Counted from the stretch's first letter, positions 8,278 to 18,600 are shown. The stretch: 64,000 nt of DNA from Neoalteromonas arenosi (GCF_030362855.1 NZ_JAUCBP010000007.1:620675-684674), one strand, 5' to 3'. Notes: generated by a model from the letters alone, not told the origin. Made by a program: numbers and translations.

Positions 8278-10785
8278 ATGAAAAACACCCATAAATTTTT
8301 ACTCGTCATGGGCAGCGCGGTAATTTTATCTGCTTGCGCAGCGACTCAGTCAACAAATGGCACAGTTGACGTTGTCGCCCCTCCATCCGCAAGCCAACCC
8401 GAACCGACGATTATTACTCCGGTTGTTGATTCAAACGCAATGCAGGACGACATAGCTATAACGCTAGAACAAATTATGGCTGATCCCGATTGGTTAGGTC
8501 GCCAGCCTGAAGCGCCGTCGTGGAGTTTAAATGGCGAGCACTTAGTTTATGAGCGAAAGCGCGTAGGAAGCCATCTGCGGGATTTCTATTTGGCATCCCC
8601 CGGAGTCAGTGGAAACGGCGAGAAGGTTGCACTGGCGCAATTACACCAAGTTGATCGTAGCCAGCAAGTGTCAAATGCGAACAATGATTTAACTGCTTGG
8701 GTGTTTGATTCCAATATCTTTTTATACGACCATTCCTCAGGTGTTTTACGCCAGCTAACTAAAGATTCTGACTACCCACGCAATCTAACCTTTCTAAGCG
8801 ATGAACGTCTCGCCTATCAGGTTGGTAATAGCTTTATCGCCATTGACCCATCAAATGGAATGCGCGAAGAGTTAGTGAAATGGCAATATGCAAGTAAACC
8901 ACAAGCCGTTAGGCCCCCAGCAGATTTTATCGCTCAAGAGCAGCAAGAGTTGATTGAATACGTTGCGCTGCAACGTCGCCAAAGGCAGGAGCAAGCGGAT
9001 TACGATGCACAGCTGCAAGCGCAAAATAATGGCATTACCGCAGCACCGTTTTATTTAACCGAAGGGCATCGCAACGTACAAGTGGCGCTTTCGCCCAATG
9101 CTCAGTATGTGATAGTGGTGAGTACAGAAGACACACCAAGTCGCAGTGAATCTGACATTATGCCTAATTACATCCAAGAAAACGGTCGTATTGCTGCGGA
9201 AGAAGTGCGCCGTCGCGTCAGTGATGCAAAGCCCATTACTCATAAGCTATGGCTTTTAGATTTAGCCCAAAATACCGTCAGTGAATTATCGCTGAATCAG
9301 TTACCGGGCTATAACGATGATGTACTTGCAGCGGTCAAGCGTGAAAACGCTGCGGCGCGCGGTGAGGATTATCAAGTTAACCGGTTGCCGAGAGCAATAG
9401 GTATCTTGCAAAGCTGGTATGGTCATTCCGCTATTCAGTGGCACACCAGTGGTGAACACGTGGCAATAATGCTTGAGGCGTGGGATAACAAAGATCGTTG
9501 GATCGTAACGGTAGATTTTGACCAGCAGCGGTTAGTCACCCAGCATCGTTTATCTGACGAGGCATGGATAAACTACGCATTTAACCAGTTTGGTTGGTTG
9601 CCTGAATCGCCAAGCTTGTACTATTTATCGGAACAGAGTGGATACTCGCACCTGTACGTCAAACCCGTTGATGGTAAAGAGCGTGCGTTGACACAAGGGC
9701 GTTTTGAAGTTGATGACATTACCATCAGCCGTGATGAGCAATGGGCATATTTTAAAGCTAATGTGAAGCACCCGGGGATTTATGAAATTTATCGCGCGCC
9801 TTTATCTGGTGGTGAGATTCAGGCACTCACCGATTTGAACGGTATGACAGACTACTCGTTGAGCCCGGATCACACCACGTTGCTCCTTACTCACAGCACA
9901 CTGACTATGCCGCCAGAGTTGTACACTTCAGTAATCAGTGATGATGCAATGACACAGCCGGTAAAGATTACCAGCACTGTCAGCGATGAGTTTCTTAGCA
10001 TGCCATGGGTCGCACCGAGTATTGTACCGGTTGAATCATCACACAGTGATGCGCCGATCTATTCACGCGTGTATTTACCGACAAACGTCGACGAGTCTGA
10101 ACCCCGTCGGGCAGTCATTTTTAACCACGGCGCGGGTTATTTGCAAAACGCACATATGGGATGGTCGGGTTATTTCCGTGAATTTATGTTTCACAGCATG
10201 TTAGTTCAGCAAGGTTATGTTGTAATGGATATGGATTATCGCGCCAGTAAAGGCTACGGCCGTGATTGGCGAACAGCGATTTACCGGCAGATGGGAACGC
10301 CAGAAACCCAAGATCTGGTAGATGGTGTTGAATGGTTAGTGGCGAATGCTAACGTTGACCGCAATCGAGTAGGGACTTACGGTGGTTCATATGGTGGATT
10401 CATGACTTTTATGGCGCTGTTTACAGAACCGGATCTATTCCAGGCCGGAGCGGCACTAAGACCCGTTAGTGATTGGGCACATTATAATCATCCGTATACT
10501 TCGAATATTCTAAATACGCCTGATGTCGACCCGATTGCCTATCGTCGCAGCTCGCCGATTTACTTTGCTGAGGGTTTGTCAAAACCATTGCTGATGAATG
10601 CGCCAATGATTGATGACAACGTATTTTTTGTGGATGTGGTTCGTTTGGTACAACGCCTAATTGAATTGGAAAAAGAGAATTTTGAAACAGCGATATATCC
10701 GGTTGAACCACATGGTTTTGTCCAACCTAGTTCGTGGTTAGATGAGTATCGCCGTATCTACAAATTATTCGAGCAACACCTTTAA
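8278..10785 (+). CDS. S9 family serine peptidase (prolyl oligopeptidase/DPP-IV type) lipoprotein
   Basis: An 835-residue predicted lipoprotein: the signal peptide ends in LSAC (Cys20). A beta-propeller-like region (about 60-560) precedes the alpha/beta-hydrolase domain. The catalytic Ser is Ser704 in GTYGGSYGGFM, with a likely Asp at 779 or 780 (MIDDNVF) and His812 (VEPHGFVQP), the usual S9 order. It should trim peptides in the periplasm or at the outer membrane, and a proline-directed specificity is likely for the family. Its stop overlaps the stop of the convergent rhombosortase gene by 4 bases. No strong Shine-Dalgarno is visible. Confidence 0.92.
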   Translation: MKNTHKFLLVMGSAVILSACAATQSTNGTVDVVAPPSASQPEPTIITPVVDSNAMQDDIAITLEQIMADPDWLGRQPEAPSWSLNGEHLVYERKRVGSHLRDFYLASPGVSGNGEKVALAQLHQVDRSQQVSNANNDLTAWVFDSNIFLYDHSSGVLRQLTKDSDYPRNLTFLSDERLAYQVGNSFIAIDPSNGMREELVKWQYASKPQAVRPPADFIAQEQQELIEYVALQRRQRQEQADYDAQLQAQNNGITAAPFYLTEGHRNVQVALSPNAQYVIVVSTEDTPSRSESDIMPNYIQENGRIAAEEVRRRVSDAKPITHKLWLLDLAQNTVSELSLNQLPGYNDDVLAAVKRENAAARGEDYQVNRLPRAIGILQSWYGHSAIQWHTSGEHVAIMLEAWDNKDRWIVTVDFDQQRLVTQHRLSDEAWINYAFNQFGWLPESPSLYYLSEQSGYSHLYVKPVDGKERALTQGRFEVDDITISRDEQWAYFKANVKHPGIYEIYRAPLSGGEIQALTDLNGMTDYSLSPDHTTLLLTHSTLTMPPELYTSVISDDAMTQPVKITSTVSDEFLSMPWVAPSIVPVESSHSDAPIYSRVYLPTNVDESEPRRAVIFNHGAGYLQNAHMGWSGYFREFMFHSMLVQQGYVVMDMDYRASKGYGRDWRTAIYRQMGTPETQDLVDGVEWLVANANVDRNRVGTYGGSYGGFMTFMALFTEPDLFQAGAALRPVSDWAHYNHPYTSNILNTPDVDPIAYRRSSPIYFAEGLSKPLLMNAPMIDDNVFFVDVVRLVQRLIELEKENFETAIYPVEPHGFVQPSSWLDEYRRIYKLFEQHL

Positions 10786-11390
10786 TGGCGTGACACTTGC
10801 GTGGCTTTAGACGGCGCAAGTGCTATTTGCATCACACCGATAATTAAACCGGCAATTGCGCCGTAAAGGTGAGCATTAACCGCAACGGCTGCATCAATGA
10901 GTGCAGCCATGCTAGCGGCATCGTCAAACCATTGCTCATAAACGATTTTAATGCCAACTCCCAGCAGTAGTAGCCAGCCAGTCGATTCACCACGTTTAAT
11001 ATCCAAGCACGCACCCCATACAAAAACGCCGTGTAATACCCCAGATAGGCCGACATATTGAGCAACATTATCAAAGGCTAAGATACAAATGCTGGTTGCA
11101 ACCGATAGCAATAACCAAACTACTGCGAATTGGCGGGGGTAATAGTATTCGCCATGGAGTGCCCAAAGCAGCCCAAAGCCCAAGATATTGAGCAGTAAAT
11201 GCCAGCTATTGGTGTGTAACAAGTGGCCAGTGAGCAAGGTAAAGCTTGTTTCGAGCGCAAAGCTAGGCGGTTTTAGGGCGAACCATACGCTGCTGTGCGG
11301 CTCTAACAAAAAGCCCAGTAGGGAACAGAGAATGATGAAAAAAGGCAGGATCCAATAGCGAATGAGCGTTGGAAATGTGAACATATTCAT
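10782..11390 (-). CDS. rrtA: Rhombosortase family intramembrane serine protease
   Basis: A 202-residue membrane protein with about six hydrophobic segments and a rhomboid-like active site. The Ser is in VGLSGVLHGVFVWG; GLSGxLHG separates rhombosortases from GlpG-type rhomboids (GxSGVVY). The partner His is in the last helix region (AHLYGAIAG). Known rhombosortases cleave proteins with a GlyGly-CTERM tail during export to the cell surface. None of the complete proteins in this window shows such a tail, so its substrates must be elsewhere. Starts at 11390 and 11384 are both possible. Confidence 0.82.
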   Translation of the reverse strand: MNMFTFPTLIRYWILPFFIILCSLLGFLLEPHSSVWFALKPPSFALETSFTLLTGHLLHTNSWHLLLNILGFGLLWALHGEYYYPRQFAVVWLLLSVATSICILAFDNVAQYVGLSGVLHGVFVWGACLDIKRGESTGWLLLLGVGIKIVYEQWFDDAASMAALIDAAVAVNAHLYGAIAGLIIGVMQIALAPSKATQVSRH

Positions 11391-11497
11391 TAAAATAAGT
11401 CGCAGAGACTTTTACTATAGGTATCATGATCGTATGAATGCATGGTGGCATAAAAACCACGCTTTGCCTATACAGTCGCAATTGAGAAGGAATGTTA

Positions 11498-12259
11498 ATG
11501 TCTGATATCAAAATTAACACCGCAGATGCAGTAATGCGCATTTGCATCAATCGTCCGGGGAAGAAAAATTCACTCACCCGCGAAATGTACGAAACCATGG
11601 CTGTTGCAATCGAGTCTGCAGCGGATAGCGATATTCGTGTCATAGTCATTGAAGGTGAGGGCGACTGTTTCACCGCGGGTAATAATATTGCCGATTTCGC
11701 AACGGTTGAAGAGGCTGAACACGTCAATGAAACCGCCCATTTTATGACGGCACTGATGACGACTAAGCTACCGGTAGTCGCTAAAGTCAGAGGTTTAGCC
11801 GTCGGTATCGGCACAACGATGTTGCTGCATTGTGACTTCGTATACAGCGATAATTCAGCAAAATTTGTGATGCCGTTTATCGATTTAGGCTTAGTTCCTG
11901 AGTATGCGTCTAGTTACATGCTACCGCGCTTAGTTGGCCATATAAAAGCGGCTGAGTGGTTGATGCTTGGCAAACCTTTTGACAGCGCCGAGGCCCAACA
12001 TTTTGGGATCGTAACAGACGTGTTTGCCACAGAAGACTTGGACGGCATGGTCGATAAGGTCGTCGACGCCCTCAGTAAGAAACCTAAAGAGGCGCTGGCT
12101 ATGACGAAGCACTTACTGAAATCCAATGCTGACACTGTCAGTGAACACATGAACTCAGAGCTCGACTACTTTGTCGATGCTATGCGCTCAGCGCCAGCGC
12201 AGGAGGCCTTCTCTGCATTTTTAAATAAACGACCGATAAATCCCGAGATTTTTAAATAA
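11498..12259 (+). CDS. Enoyl-CoA hydratase/isomerase family protein, isomerase-like
   Basis: A crotonase-fold protein of 253 residues. The oxyanion-hole regions are present (FTAGNNIADF and VRGLAVGIGTTM). The two glutamates of true enoyl-CoA hydratases are not at their usual places (GIGTTML and VMPF replace GGGCEL- and QPE-type motifs). The LGLVPEYASS block does have the Glu used by delta3,delta2-enoyl-CoA isomerases. It probably shifts double bonds in unsaturated fatty acyl-CoAs rather than hydrating them. I chose ATG 11498 over 11492 because AAGGA lies 6 bases before it. It overlaps the next gene by one base (TAATG). Confidence 0.85.
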   Translation: MSDIKINTADAVMRICINRPGKKNSLTREMYETMAVAIESAADSDIRVIVIEGEGDCFTAGNNIADFATVEEAEHVNETAHFMTALMTTKLPVVAKVRGLAVGIGTTMLLHCDFVYSDNSAKFVMPFIDLGLVPEYASSYMLPRLVGHIKAAEWLMLGKPFDSAEAQHFGIVTDVFATEDLDGMVDKVVDALSKKPKEALAMTKHLLKSNADTVSEHMNSELDYFVDAMRSAPAQEAFSAFLNKRPINPEIFK

Positions 12260-14013
12260 TGAGATTGATATTCAAGCGATTAAGTGTCGTTTTACTCACT
12301 TGCGTCAGTACCTTTAGCATTGCTCAAACGGGTATAGAAGGGCGGGAAGACCGCGAACCTGAGGCGCGCACAGGATACAGCGAAAAGCGCGCATTTACTG
12401 CCAACGATTACATGGTTGTGGCGGCAAATCCCTACGCGAGTTGGACAGGGCGTAATATCATCGAAAATGGCGGTAACGCAATTGATGCAGCAATTGCCGT
12501 TCAAGCGATGTTGACACTAGTCGAGCCCCAGTCTTCGGGCATTGGCGGCGGAGCGTTTATTTTGTATTGGGATAATGAAAATAAGCAACTGCATGCATTC
12601 GATGGACGCGAAACTGCACCAGCCAAGGCAAATGCGTATTTATTTACAGAGCAGGGTAAGCCAATGCGTTGGCGAGATGCTGTTGTTGGTGGAAAATCAG
12701 TGGGGGCTCCAGGCGTATTGCGTGCGTTAGCCATGGCACATGATGAATTTGGTCAAATGCCGTGGGCAAAGCTGTTTGACGATACGATCAAGACCGCTAA
12801 TGAGGGATTTCGGGTGAGTGCTCGATTGCATGGTTTGTTGGCCCTCGATATTCACCCGGGTCTACGTGAGTTTCCGGTTTCGAACAGTTATTTTTTTCCA
12901 GGTGGTGAGCCTCTTGCCGAAGGCTCGAATAAGAAAAATCCATCCCTAGCCAAAGTGTTAGCCAATATCGCGAGTCAAGGAGTGGAGTATTTTTACACAG
13001 GTGAACTACCCCAACGCATCGCTGACACGGTGCAGTCAGCGTCAATTAACCCGGGTCTATTGGAAGCAAGCGATATAGAAAACTACATGCCGTTGAAGCG
13101 TCAGGCTATCTGTGGCGAGTACCGTGAACACAAAGTGTGTGGTATGCCCCCACCGAGCTCTGGGGGGATTAACGTTTATCAAATTTTAAAGATGCTTGAA
13201 CCATACAATGTGGCAGCTATGACACCGAACTCACTAGAGTTTGCCCACCTTTATACCCAAGCTACAGCGATGGCCTATGCAGACCGAAGTATGTATATCG
13301 CTGACACTGATTTCACGAACTTGCCCTTTGCGGCTTTGATAAATGACACCTATCTGAACAGACGGGGGGACGATATTAAAGCCGATTCTCCGATGCGTAA
13401 ATTTAAACCGGGTAAGCCTTATACCGATGCGCAATTGAGTCCAGATTATTCGCTTGAGCTTCCTAATACTAGTCATATATCTATCATTGATAAGCAAGGA
13501 AATGCCGTTTCAATGACCTCGAGCATTGAATTTATGTTTGGTTCTGGACTGATGGTAGATGGTTTTCTATTGAACAATCAATTAACGGATTTTTCCTTTG
13601 CTCCTACCCAGAACCGTTACCCAACGTTAAATCGTGTTGAACCGAATAAGCGACCGCGCAGTGCGATGAGCCCGACCATTGTTTTTGATCCAGCAGGTGA
13701 TGTGGAATTGGTGCTCGGCTCGCCCGGTGGAAGTCGGATCATTAGCTATGTTGCGCAAACTATTATCGGTGTTTTGGACTGGCAGCTGAATATGCAGGAA
13801 GCGATTAACCTGCCGAAGATCACAAATCGCAACGATTATACAGCGTTAGAAAAAGGCACGCCTATTACTGCACTAGAGGCGCAGCTGACAGATTTAGGAC
13901 ATAGCGTACGGGTCATTGATTTAAACAGTGGCTTACACGGTATACAGGTTGTCGATGGAGTATTAGTGGGTGGTGCTGATCCGCGCCGCGAGGGTATTGC
14001 TGTCGGTAAATAG
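12259..14013 (+). CDS. ggt: Gamma-glutamyltransferase
   Basis: A 584-residue Ntn-hydrolase precursor that would autocleave into large and small subunits and then hydrolyse glutathione or transfer its gamma-glutamyl group in the periplasm. A signal peptide is visible (VVLLTCVSTFSIAQ). The cleavage/nucleophile Thr is Thr404 in LPNTSHISI. Family blocks include ENGGNAIDAAIAVQ, SSGIGGGAFILYW and SPGGSRII. The length is normal for Ggt. Its ATG overlaps the stop of the enoyl-CoA isomerase-like gene, which implies translational coupling although no pathway link is obvious. Confidence 0.94.
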   Translation: MRLIFKRLSVVLLTCVSTFSIAQTGIEGREDREPEARTGYSEKRAFTANDYMVVAANPYASWTGRNIIENGGNAIDAAIAVQAMLTLVEPQSSGIGGGAFILYWDNENKQLHAFDGRETAPAKANAYLFTEQGKPMRWRDAVVGGKSVGAPGVLRALAMAHDEFGQMPWAKLFDDTIKTANEGFRVSARLHGLLALDIHPGLREFPVSNSYFFPGGEPLAEGSNKKNPSLAKVLANIASQGVEYFYTGELPQRIADTVQSASINPGLLEASDIENYMPLKRQAICGEYREHKVCGMPPPSSGGINVYQILKMLEPYNVAAMTPNSLEFAHLYTQATAMAYADRSMYIADTDFTNLPFAALINDTYLNRRGDDIKADSPMRKFKPGKPYTDAQLSPDYSLELPNTSHISIIDKQGNAVSMTSSIEFMFGSGLMVDGFLLNNQLTDFSFAPTQNRYPTLNRVEPNKRPRSAMSPTIVFDPAGDVELVLGSPGGSRIISYVAQTIIGVLDWQLNMQEAINLPKITNRNDYTALEKGTPITALEAQLTDLGHSVRVIDLNSGLHGIQVVDGVLVGGADPRREGIAVGK

Positions 14014-14021
14014 TTGATTCG

Positions 14022-14055
14022 CGGGTAACCGTCGCAGTATTTGGGCGGTTACCCG
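14022..14055. other. Stem-loop after ggt
   Basis: CGGGTAACCG (14022-14031) pairs perfectly with CGGTTACCCG (14046-14055) across a 14-base loop. A's rather than T's follow on the + strand, so it is not a standard ggt terminator. It may stabilise the transcript's 3' end. Confidence 0.5.
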
Positions 14056-14123
14056 AAAAAACAGTACACGCGAGCAAGGCCTTCTATACTCTGCTACAGC
14101 GAAAATTAAACGAGTCACCTATT

Positions 14124-15044
14124 ATGACACCACGTATGTTGAAGGCGATAATAGCTTTTCATCTGCTCTCCCTCTATTTTTGCACACCGTATGTTTATGC
14201 AGTTGAGTATGAGATTGATGAAAAGATCAACTTAAGCTATTACCCCAAAGGCCATGAAAATCACTCTGAGCTTACTCAAGTCAACCTTCTGATCCCCAAA
14301 GGAGTAGAAAACCCACCGGTGTTAATTTGGATTGGAGGTGGCGCTTGGGCATACGTTAATCGGCACAACGAAATGGACTTGAGTCGACAAATTGCCAAAC
14401 GCGGTATTTTAGTGGTTTCTGCGGGGCACCGGCTCAGCCCCGCACTATTAGGCGAAGAGAAACACCACGAAGGAATACAACACCCAGAGCACATAAAGGA
14501 TATCGCAAGGGCGTTCAAATGGGTTTACGATCAAGCTGAAGTTTACGGCTACTCTACAGATAATATTTTTGTCGGCGGATTTTCAAGTGGCGCACACTTA
14601 TCGACGTTACTCGTGGCTGATAAGCGTTATTTAGCCGAATACGGTTTAACGCCAGCTAATGTCAACGCCATTATTCCTGTGGCAGGCGGTTACGACATTC
14701 CAGAATACCGCGATTTGTTAGTGAGTGTTGATCCGTCGTATGAGCAAAATCATATTCACGCGGTGTTTGGGTCCACTAACGAGGATCACATTGACGCTTC
14801 TCCGATCACATATATTGAGGACTTCAATACCACTATGCTGTTATTCTCTGAAAGCGATACCTTTCAGTACAGTTTTGGTTTTGAACAGCAGTTGCGTGAC
14901 AGAGGATTTCGTGATTTTCAGGTGGTCAACGCATACGACGAAACTCACGCCAGTCTTTGGACGAAAATGAGTCACCAAGAAAATTATGGTTACCGCAATT
15001 TGCTGGTTGATTTTATCCTGTCTCACGTGCGCAGGGATAACTAA
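14124..15044 (+). CDS. Alpha/beta hydrolase (esterase/lipase type), exported
   Basis: A 306-residue hydrolase with an N-terminal signal peptide (AFHLLSLYFCTPYVYAVE). The oxyanion motif WIGGGAW replaces the HGGG of hormone-sensitive-lipase types. The nucleophile is Ser in VGGFSSGAHLSTLL, and a C-terminal His is in YDETHASLW. It probably hydrolyses a carboxylic ester in the periplasm; the substrate is not known. A TATACT element about 40 bases before ATG 14124 could be a -10. It is the last + gene before a minus-strand block. Confidence 0.82.
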   Translation: MTPRMLKAIIAFHLLSLYFCTPYVYAVEYEIDEKINLSYYPKGHENHSELTQVNLLIPKGVENPPVLIWIGGGAWAYVNRHNEMDLSRQIAKRGILVVSAGHRLSPALLGEEKHHEGIQHPEHIKDIARAFKWVYDQAEVYGYSTDNIFVGGFSSGAHLSTLLVADKRYLAEYGLTPANVNAIIPVAGGYDIPEYRDLLVSVDPSYEQNHIHAVFGSTNEDHIDASPITYIEDFNTTMLLFSESDTFQYSFGFEQQLRDRGFRDFQVVNAYDETHASLWTKMSHQENYGYRNLLVDFILSHVRRDN

Positions 15045-15065
15045 GTTTACATCATTAAAATTGCA

Positions 15066-15821
15066 TCACGGGTGCAGGTGTTTCGCGAGGGATTCTGCAT
15101 ACAGTCCCTCTGCGTGAAAACGCTCGATAAACCGATTAAAAATATCCCGCTCAGCAGCGCGATTTGGGTGCATGATCAACGCGGCGGGCACGCTGCTCGT
15201 CGGTAGACTGCTGCGATAAAACTCAGTTGATTTGTATTCCTCTGCGTAAATCAATGCGCTGGCGTTTTTGAGGTTCATTTCAACCATATCGCAACGGCCA
15301 AGAATGAGCATTTTTAGCATCGTATCATGGCTCGATGAATCAATACGTATCAAGTTTCCATCGGCAAATAACGGTTCTAGGGCAGGGTACTTGAAGCCGC
15401 GACGGGTACAAACTTTACCCGTGGTATTTAAATCCAGTGAAAAGTCGGCTGGAAACGGCACAATTGCATACAGGAAACTCTCGTGTGAAAAAATTGGAAT
15501 CGTCGAGATAAAGTCTGCTGGCTGACTCACCCATGCAATGCTCGAATAAAACATGTCGAACTTTCCAGATGACACAAATTTTTCGTTGCGGTTGCGATGG
15601 GAATCAACGTATTCAATGGTTAAATGACTGTTGCGCTCAGCGTACCGAAGCAAGTCAGGTATAACACCATCATATTTATTTTCGGTTTGATTAAAATACA
15701 AGTGTGGCGGCGTACCTGGTGAATTAACAACCAAGGTGAGCGTTTTCGCTTCTTGACCGGTTGCCGAATTAAGGGATAACCAGCAACCCGCGAGGAACAA
15801 TAGGATCAACAATCTCAACAT
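15066..15821 (-). CDS. Family 3 extracellular solute-binding protein-like lipoprotein
   Basis: A 251-residue periplasmic-binding-protein fold protein (SBP_bac_3 type): TLTLVVNSPGTPPHLYFN then YDGVIPDLLRYAERN are the usual N-terminal lobe features. The hydrophobic N-terminus contains LAGC, a lipobox, so it may be anchored to a membrane. No ABC permease or ATPase gene is nearby. It may be an orphan binding protein or a sensor domain, as is common for such proteins in Alteromonadales. Ligand unknown; an amino acid is the family default. Confidence 0.8.
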   Translation of the reverse strand: MLRLLILLFLAGCWLSLNSATGQEAKTLTLVVNSPGTPPHLYFNQTENKYDGVIPDLLRYAERNSHLTIEYVDSHRNRNEKFVSSGKFDMFYSSIAWVSQPADFISTIPIFSHESFLYAIVPFPADFSLDLNTTGKVCTRRGFKYPALEPLFADGNLIRIDSSSHDTMLKMLILGRCDMVEMNLKNASALIYAEEYKSTEFYRSSLPTSSVPAALIMHPNRAAERDIFNRFIERFHAEGLYAESLAKHLHP

Positions 15822-15894
15822 ATATTCTTGTGCTACGCCGTTACAACACTAACTACTTATACGAAATTATAGCTGTGTAGGTTAGCCTTACCAA

Positions 15895-15919
15895 TAAAAA
15901 AGCCGGCAAATGCCGGCTT
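15895..15919 (-). terminator. Intrinsic terminator after fadE
   Basis: On the minus strand AAGCCGGCA and TGCCGGCTT (15900-15908 and 15911-15919) form a 9-bp stem with a 2-base centre, followed by T's (A's at 15896-15900 on the + strand). It lies 24 bases after the fadE stop. Confidence 0.88.
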
Positions 15920-15942
15920 GAAGGAGTTTAAACGGACTAACG

Positions 15943-18420
15943 TTACGCCGCTTTTTTGGCTTTCGATTTAGTCGCTGTTTTCTTTGCCGGTTTTTTAGCA
16001 GCTGTTGCTGCTACCAGTTCCTCTGGTGCGAAGTCATCAACATTGATAGTGCGCAAGCGACCGGCCTCAGTGCGTTTCATCAACTCAGCTTCTTGACCAT
16101 CAATTAATCCTTCAGCCAAGGCTTGGTCTGCAAGACGGTCAAGACCTGTCATAGGCAATTTTTGTTTCATTGCTTTGCAAATACGCTCGAAGATTGGCTC
16201 TACAGCCAAAATATCATCAAGCGTCTGCTCTAGATCACCGAGTAAGTTTCCTTCTTCTCGTTTCGTGTACTGACCGTATGCAATGCGATCTCGAGCAGCA
16301 CAAGGCGTTTGCAAGATATGAGCAATTTTGTGCTCTAGTACATCAGAGGGTTTCTCGACGCGACGTCCAAATGGCAATACTAAAGCGCGCATCACATAAC
16401 GCAAAGCCTTAACTGGGAAGTTACGGATGAACTCATCAATAGCCGTTTCAGTTGCATGTAGAGAGTCCTGCATTGCCCAATGTAAAAGCGGCAAGTCTTC
16501 TTGATTTCTGCCTTGTTCATCAAAGCGCTTTAACGCTGCTGATGCCAAATAAATTTGACTTAAAATGTCGCCTAACCTTGCGGACAGTCGTTCGCGGCGC
16601 TTCAAGTCACCGCCTAACACGCCCATGGAAATGTCGGTTAATAACGCTAAGTTTGCGGCATAACCTTGCATAAGCTGATAGTAGCGCGTGGTTTCATCTT
16701 TAAATGGAGCTGAGCTCAATCGACCGCCAGTTAAACTGAACCATAGGCTGCGGAATGTATTACCTATGGCGAAGCCAATATGGCCGAATACTGCCTTGTC
16801 AAACTTATCTAAGCTTTCCTTGCGGTCACTGATTTGTGACGCACGAATCTCGTCAAGTACATACGGATGGCAACGCATAGCGCCTTGGCCGAATATCATC
16901 ATGTTACGAGTTAGGATGTTGGCACCTTCAACCGTGATTGAAATAGGCGCCCCTTGATAGCCTCGGCCTATATAGTTATTTGGGCCTAGACATATACCTT
17001 TACCACCATGAATATCCATTGAGTCGTTGATAACCGTACGCATTTTCTCCGTGAGGTGATATTTACAAATCGCAGAGATCACCGAAGGCTTTTCACCTAA
17101 ATCTAATGCTGCAGTCGTCATGCTAGTGACTGCATCCATCAAATAAGCGTTGCCGCCAATGCGTCCCAACATTTCTTCGATACCTTCCATTTGACCAATC
17201 GGTAAACGGAACTGACGACGAATACGCGCATAAGCGCCGGTAGCAACGGCGATAGATTTGGCACCGCCAGCAGCTGATGATGGTAGTGTAATACAACGAC
17301 CTACAGAAAGGCATTCCATTAACATCCGCCAACCTTTACCGGCCATTTGCTTGCCACCAATAATGTAATCAAGCGGTACGAAGATGTCATTGCCGCGAAT
17401 TGGGCCGTTTTGGAAAGGAACATTTAATGGGAAATGACGATTACCAATATCTAATCCTTCGGTTTCACGCGGGATCAATGCGCAGGTAATGCCCAGCTCT
17501 TTTTGGTCACCTAAGAGACCATCTGGATCACGCAGTTTAAATGCCAATCCAATTACGGTGGCTACTGGAGCAAGGGTGATGTAGCGCTTGTTGAATGTTA
17601 AACGCATTCCCAAGATTTCTTCGCCTTGCCATTCGCCTTTGCATACCACACCAAAATCAGGAATAGCACCAGCATCGGAACCCGCCTCAGGGCTGGTAAG
17701 GGCAAAACACGGAATTTCTTCACCTACTGCCAAACGAGGTAAGTAATGGTCTTGCTGCTCTTTTGTGCCGTAATGTTGCAGTAATTCACCAGGCCCCAAC
17801 GAATTAGGTACACCCACGGTGCTAGACAACACCGCGCTGACTCCGGCGAGTTTCTGCAAGACACGCGATTGTGCGTACGCAGAGAACTCAAGACCCCCAA
17901 ATTCTTTTTTGATAATCATCGCGAAGAATTTGTTGTCTTTAAGGTATTGCCAAATCTCAGGAGATAGATCAGCGTCTTTGTGATTGATTTGCCATTCATC
18001 GACCATGTTACACACAACATCACATGGACCGTCTAAAAATGCTTGCTCTTCAGTGGTTAAACGGGGTTGAGCGAACCCGTGTAATTTATTCCAGTTAGGT
18101 TTACCGGTGAAAATGTCGCCGTCCCACCAAACAGTGCCAGCATCAATCGCTTCTTGTTCGGTATCAGACATTTCAGGCATGACTTTTTTATAAAATTTAA
18201 GCAGTTTGCTACTGATATACTGCTTGCGAATATCGCGATTAACTAATGGTACCGCTAGCACAGCGAATACAATCCAGCCAAACAAGCCAATATCGCCAGC
18301 CAAGGTGCCGACAATAACTACAGCGCCAACGCCGATCACTGCGTTTAACAGGGTAGTTTGCTTATACGCTGCGACGCCTATAACAATTAAGCTTGCAACA
18401 AACCAAAACAAATCAGACAT
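15943..18420 (-). CDS. fadE: Acyl-CoA dehydrogenase FadE
   Basis: An 825-residue acyl-CoA dehydrogenase catalysing the first step of fatty-acid beta-oxidation with FAD. The N-terminus has two or three hydrophobic segments, as in the membrane-associated E. coli enzyme. The dehydrogenase core contains [20 protein letters not shown] and a glycine-rich [12 protein letters not shown] block. I placed the start at 18420 because AGGAGG sits 4 bases upstream; an upstream ATG at 18444 lacks such a site. The last ~25 residues are an unusual Lys/Ala-rich tail ([19 protein letters not shown]). Monocistronic, with its own terminator. Confidence 0.95.
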   Translation of the reverse strand: MSDLFWFVASLIVIGVAAYKQTTLLNAVIGVGAVVIVGTLAGDIGLFGWIVFAVLAVPLVNRDIRKQYISSKLLKFYKKVMPEMSDTEQEAIDAGTVWWDGDIFTGKPNWNKLHGFAQPRLTTEEQAFLDGPCDVVCNMVDEWQINHKDADLSPEIWQYLKDNKFFAMIIKKEFGGLEFSAYAQSRVLQKLAGVSAVLSSTVGVPNSLGPGELLQHYGTKEQQDHYLPRLAVGEEIPCFALTSPEAGSDAGAIPDFGVVCKGEWQGEEILGMRLTFNKRYITLAPVATVIGLAFKLRDPDGLLGDQKELGITCALIPRETEGLDIGNRHFPLNVPFQNGPIRGNDIFVPLDYIIGGKQMAGKGWRMLMECLSVGRCITLPSSAAGGAKSIAVATGAYARIRRQFRLPIGQMEGIEEMLGRIGGNAYLMDAVTSMTTAALDLGEKPSVISAICKYHLTEKMRTVINDSMDIHGGKGICLGPNNYIGRGYQGAPISITVEGANILTRNMMIFGQGAMRCHPYVLDEIRASQISDRKESLDKFDKAVFGHIGFAIGNTFRSLWFSLTGGRLSSAPFKDETTRYYQLMQGYAANLALLTDISMGVLGGDLKRRERLSARLGDILSQIYLASAALKRFDEQGRNQEDLPLLHWAMQDSLHATETAIDEFIRNFPVKALRYVMRALVLPFGRRVEKPSDVLEHKIAHILQTPCAARDRIAYGQYTKREEGNLLGDLEQTLDDILAVEPIFERICKAMKQKLPMTGLDRLADQALAEGLIDGQEAELMKRTEAGRLRTINVDDFAPEELVAATAAKKPAKKTATKSKAKKAA

Positions 18421-18600
18421 AAAGCCTCCTAAAGAATTGCTCAACGCAAAAAAGTGGTCATAGGTCAGACCAGATTACGTAAACCTATTATTACTCAAAC
18501 GAAAGATCAAGGTTTATGGATTTCTTGCGATATTTTTTCCAGTGATAGCACTGTATAAGTATAGTTAACAGCAGCCCATTTCGCCGCCGTTAATCCATTT

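Noticed and set aside
14022-14055. Stem-loop as ggt terminator
   Set aside because: It lacks a T-run on the + strand; listed as a stem-loop only.
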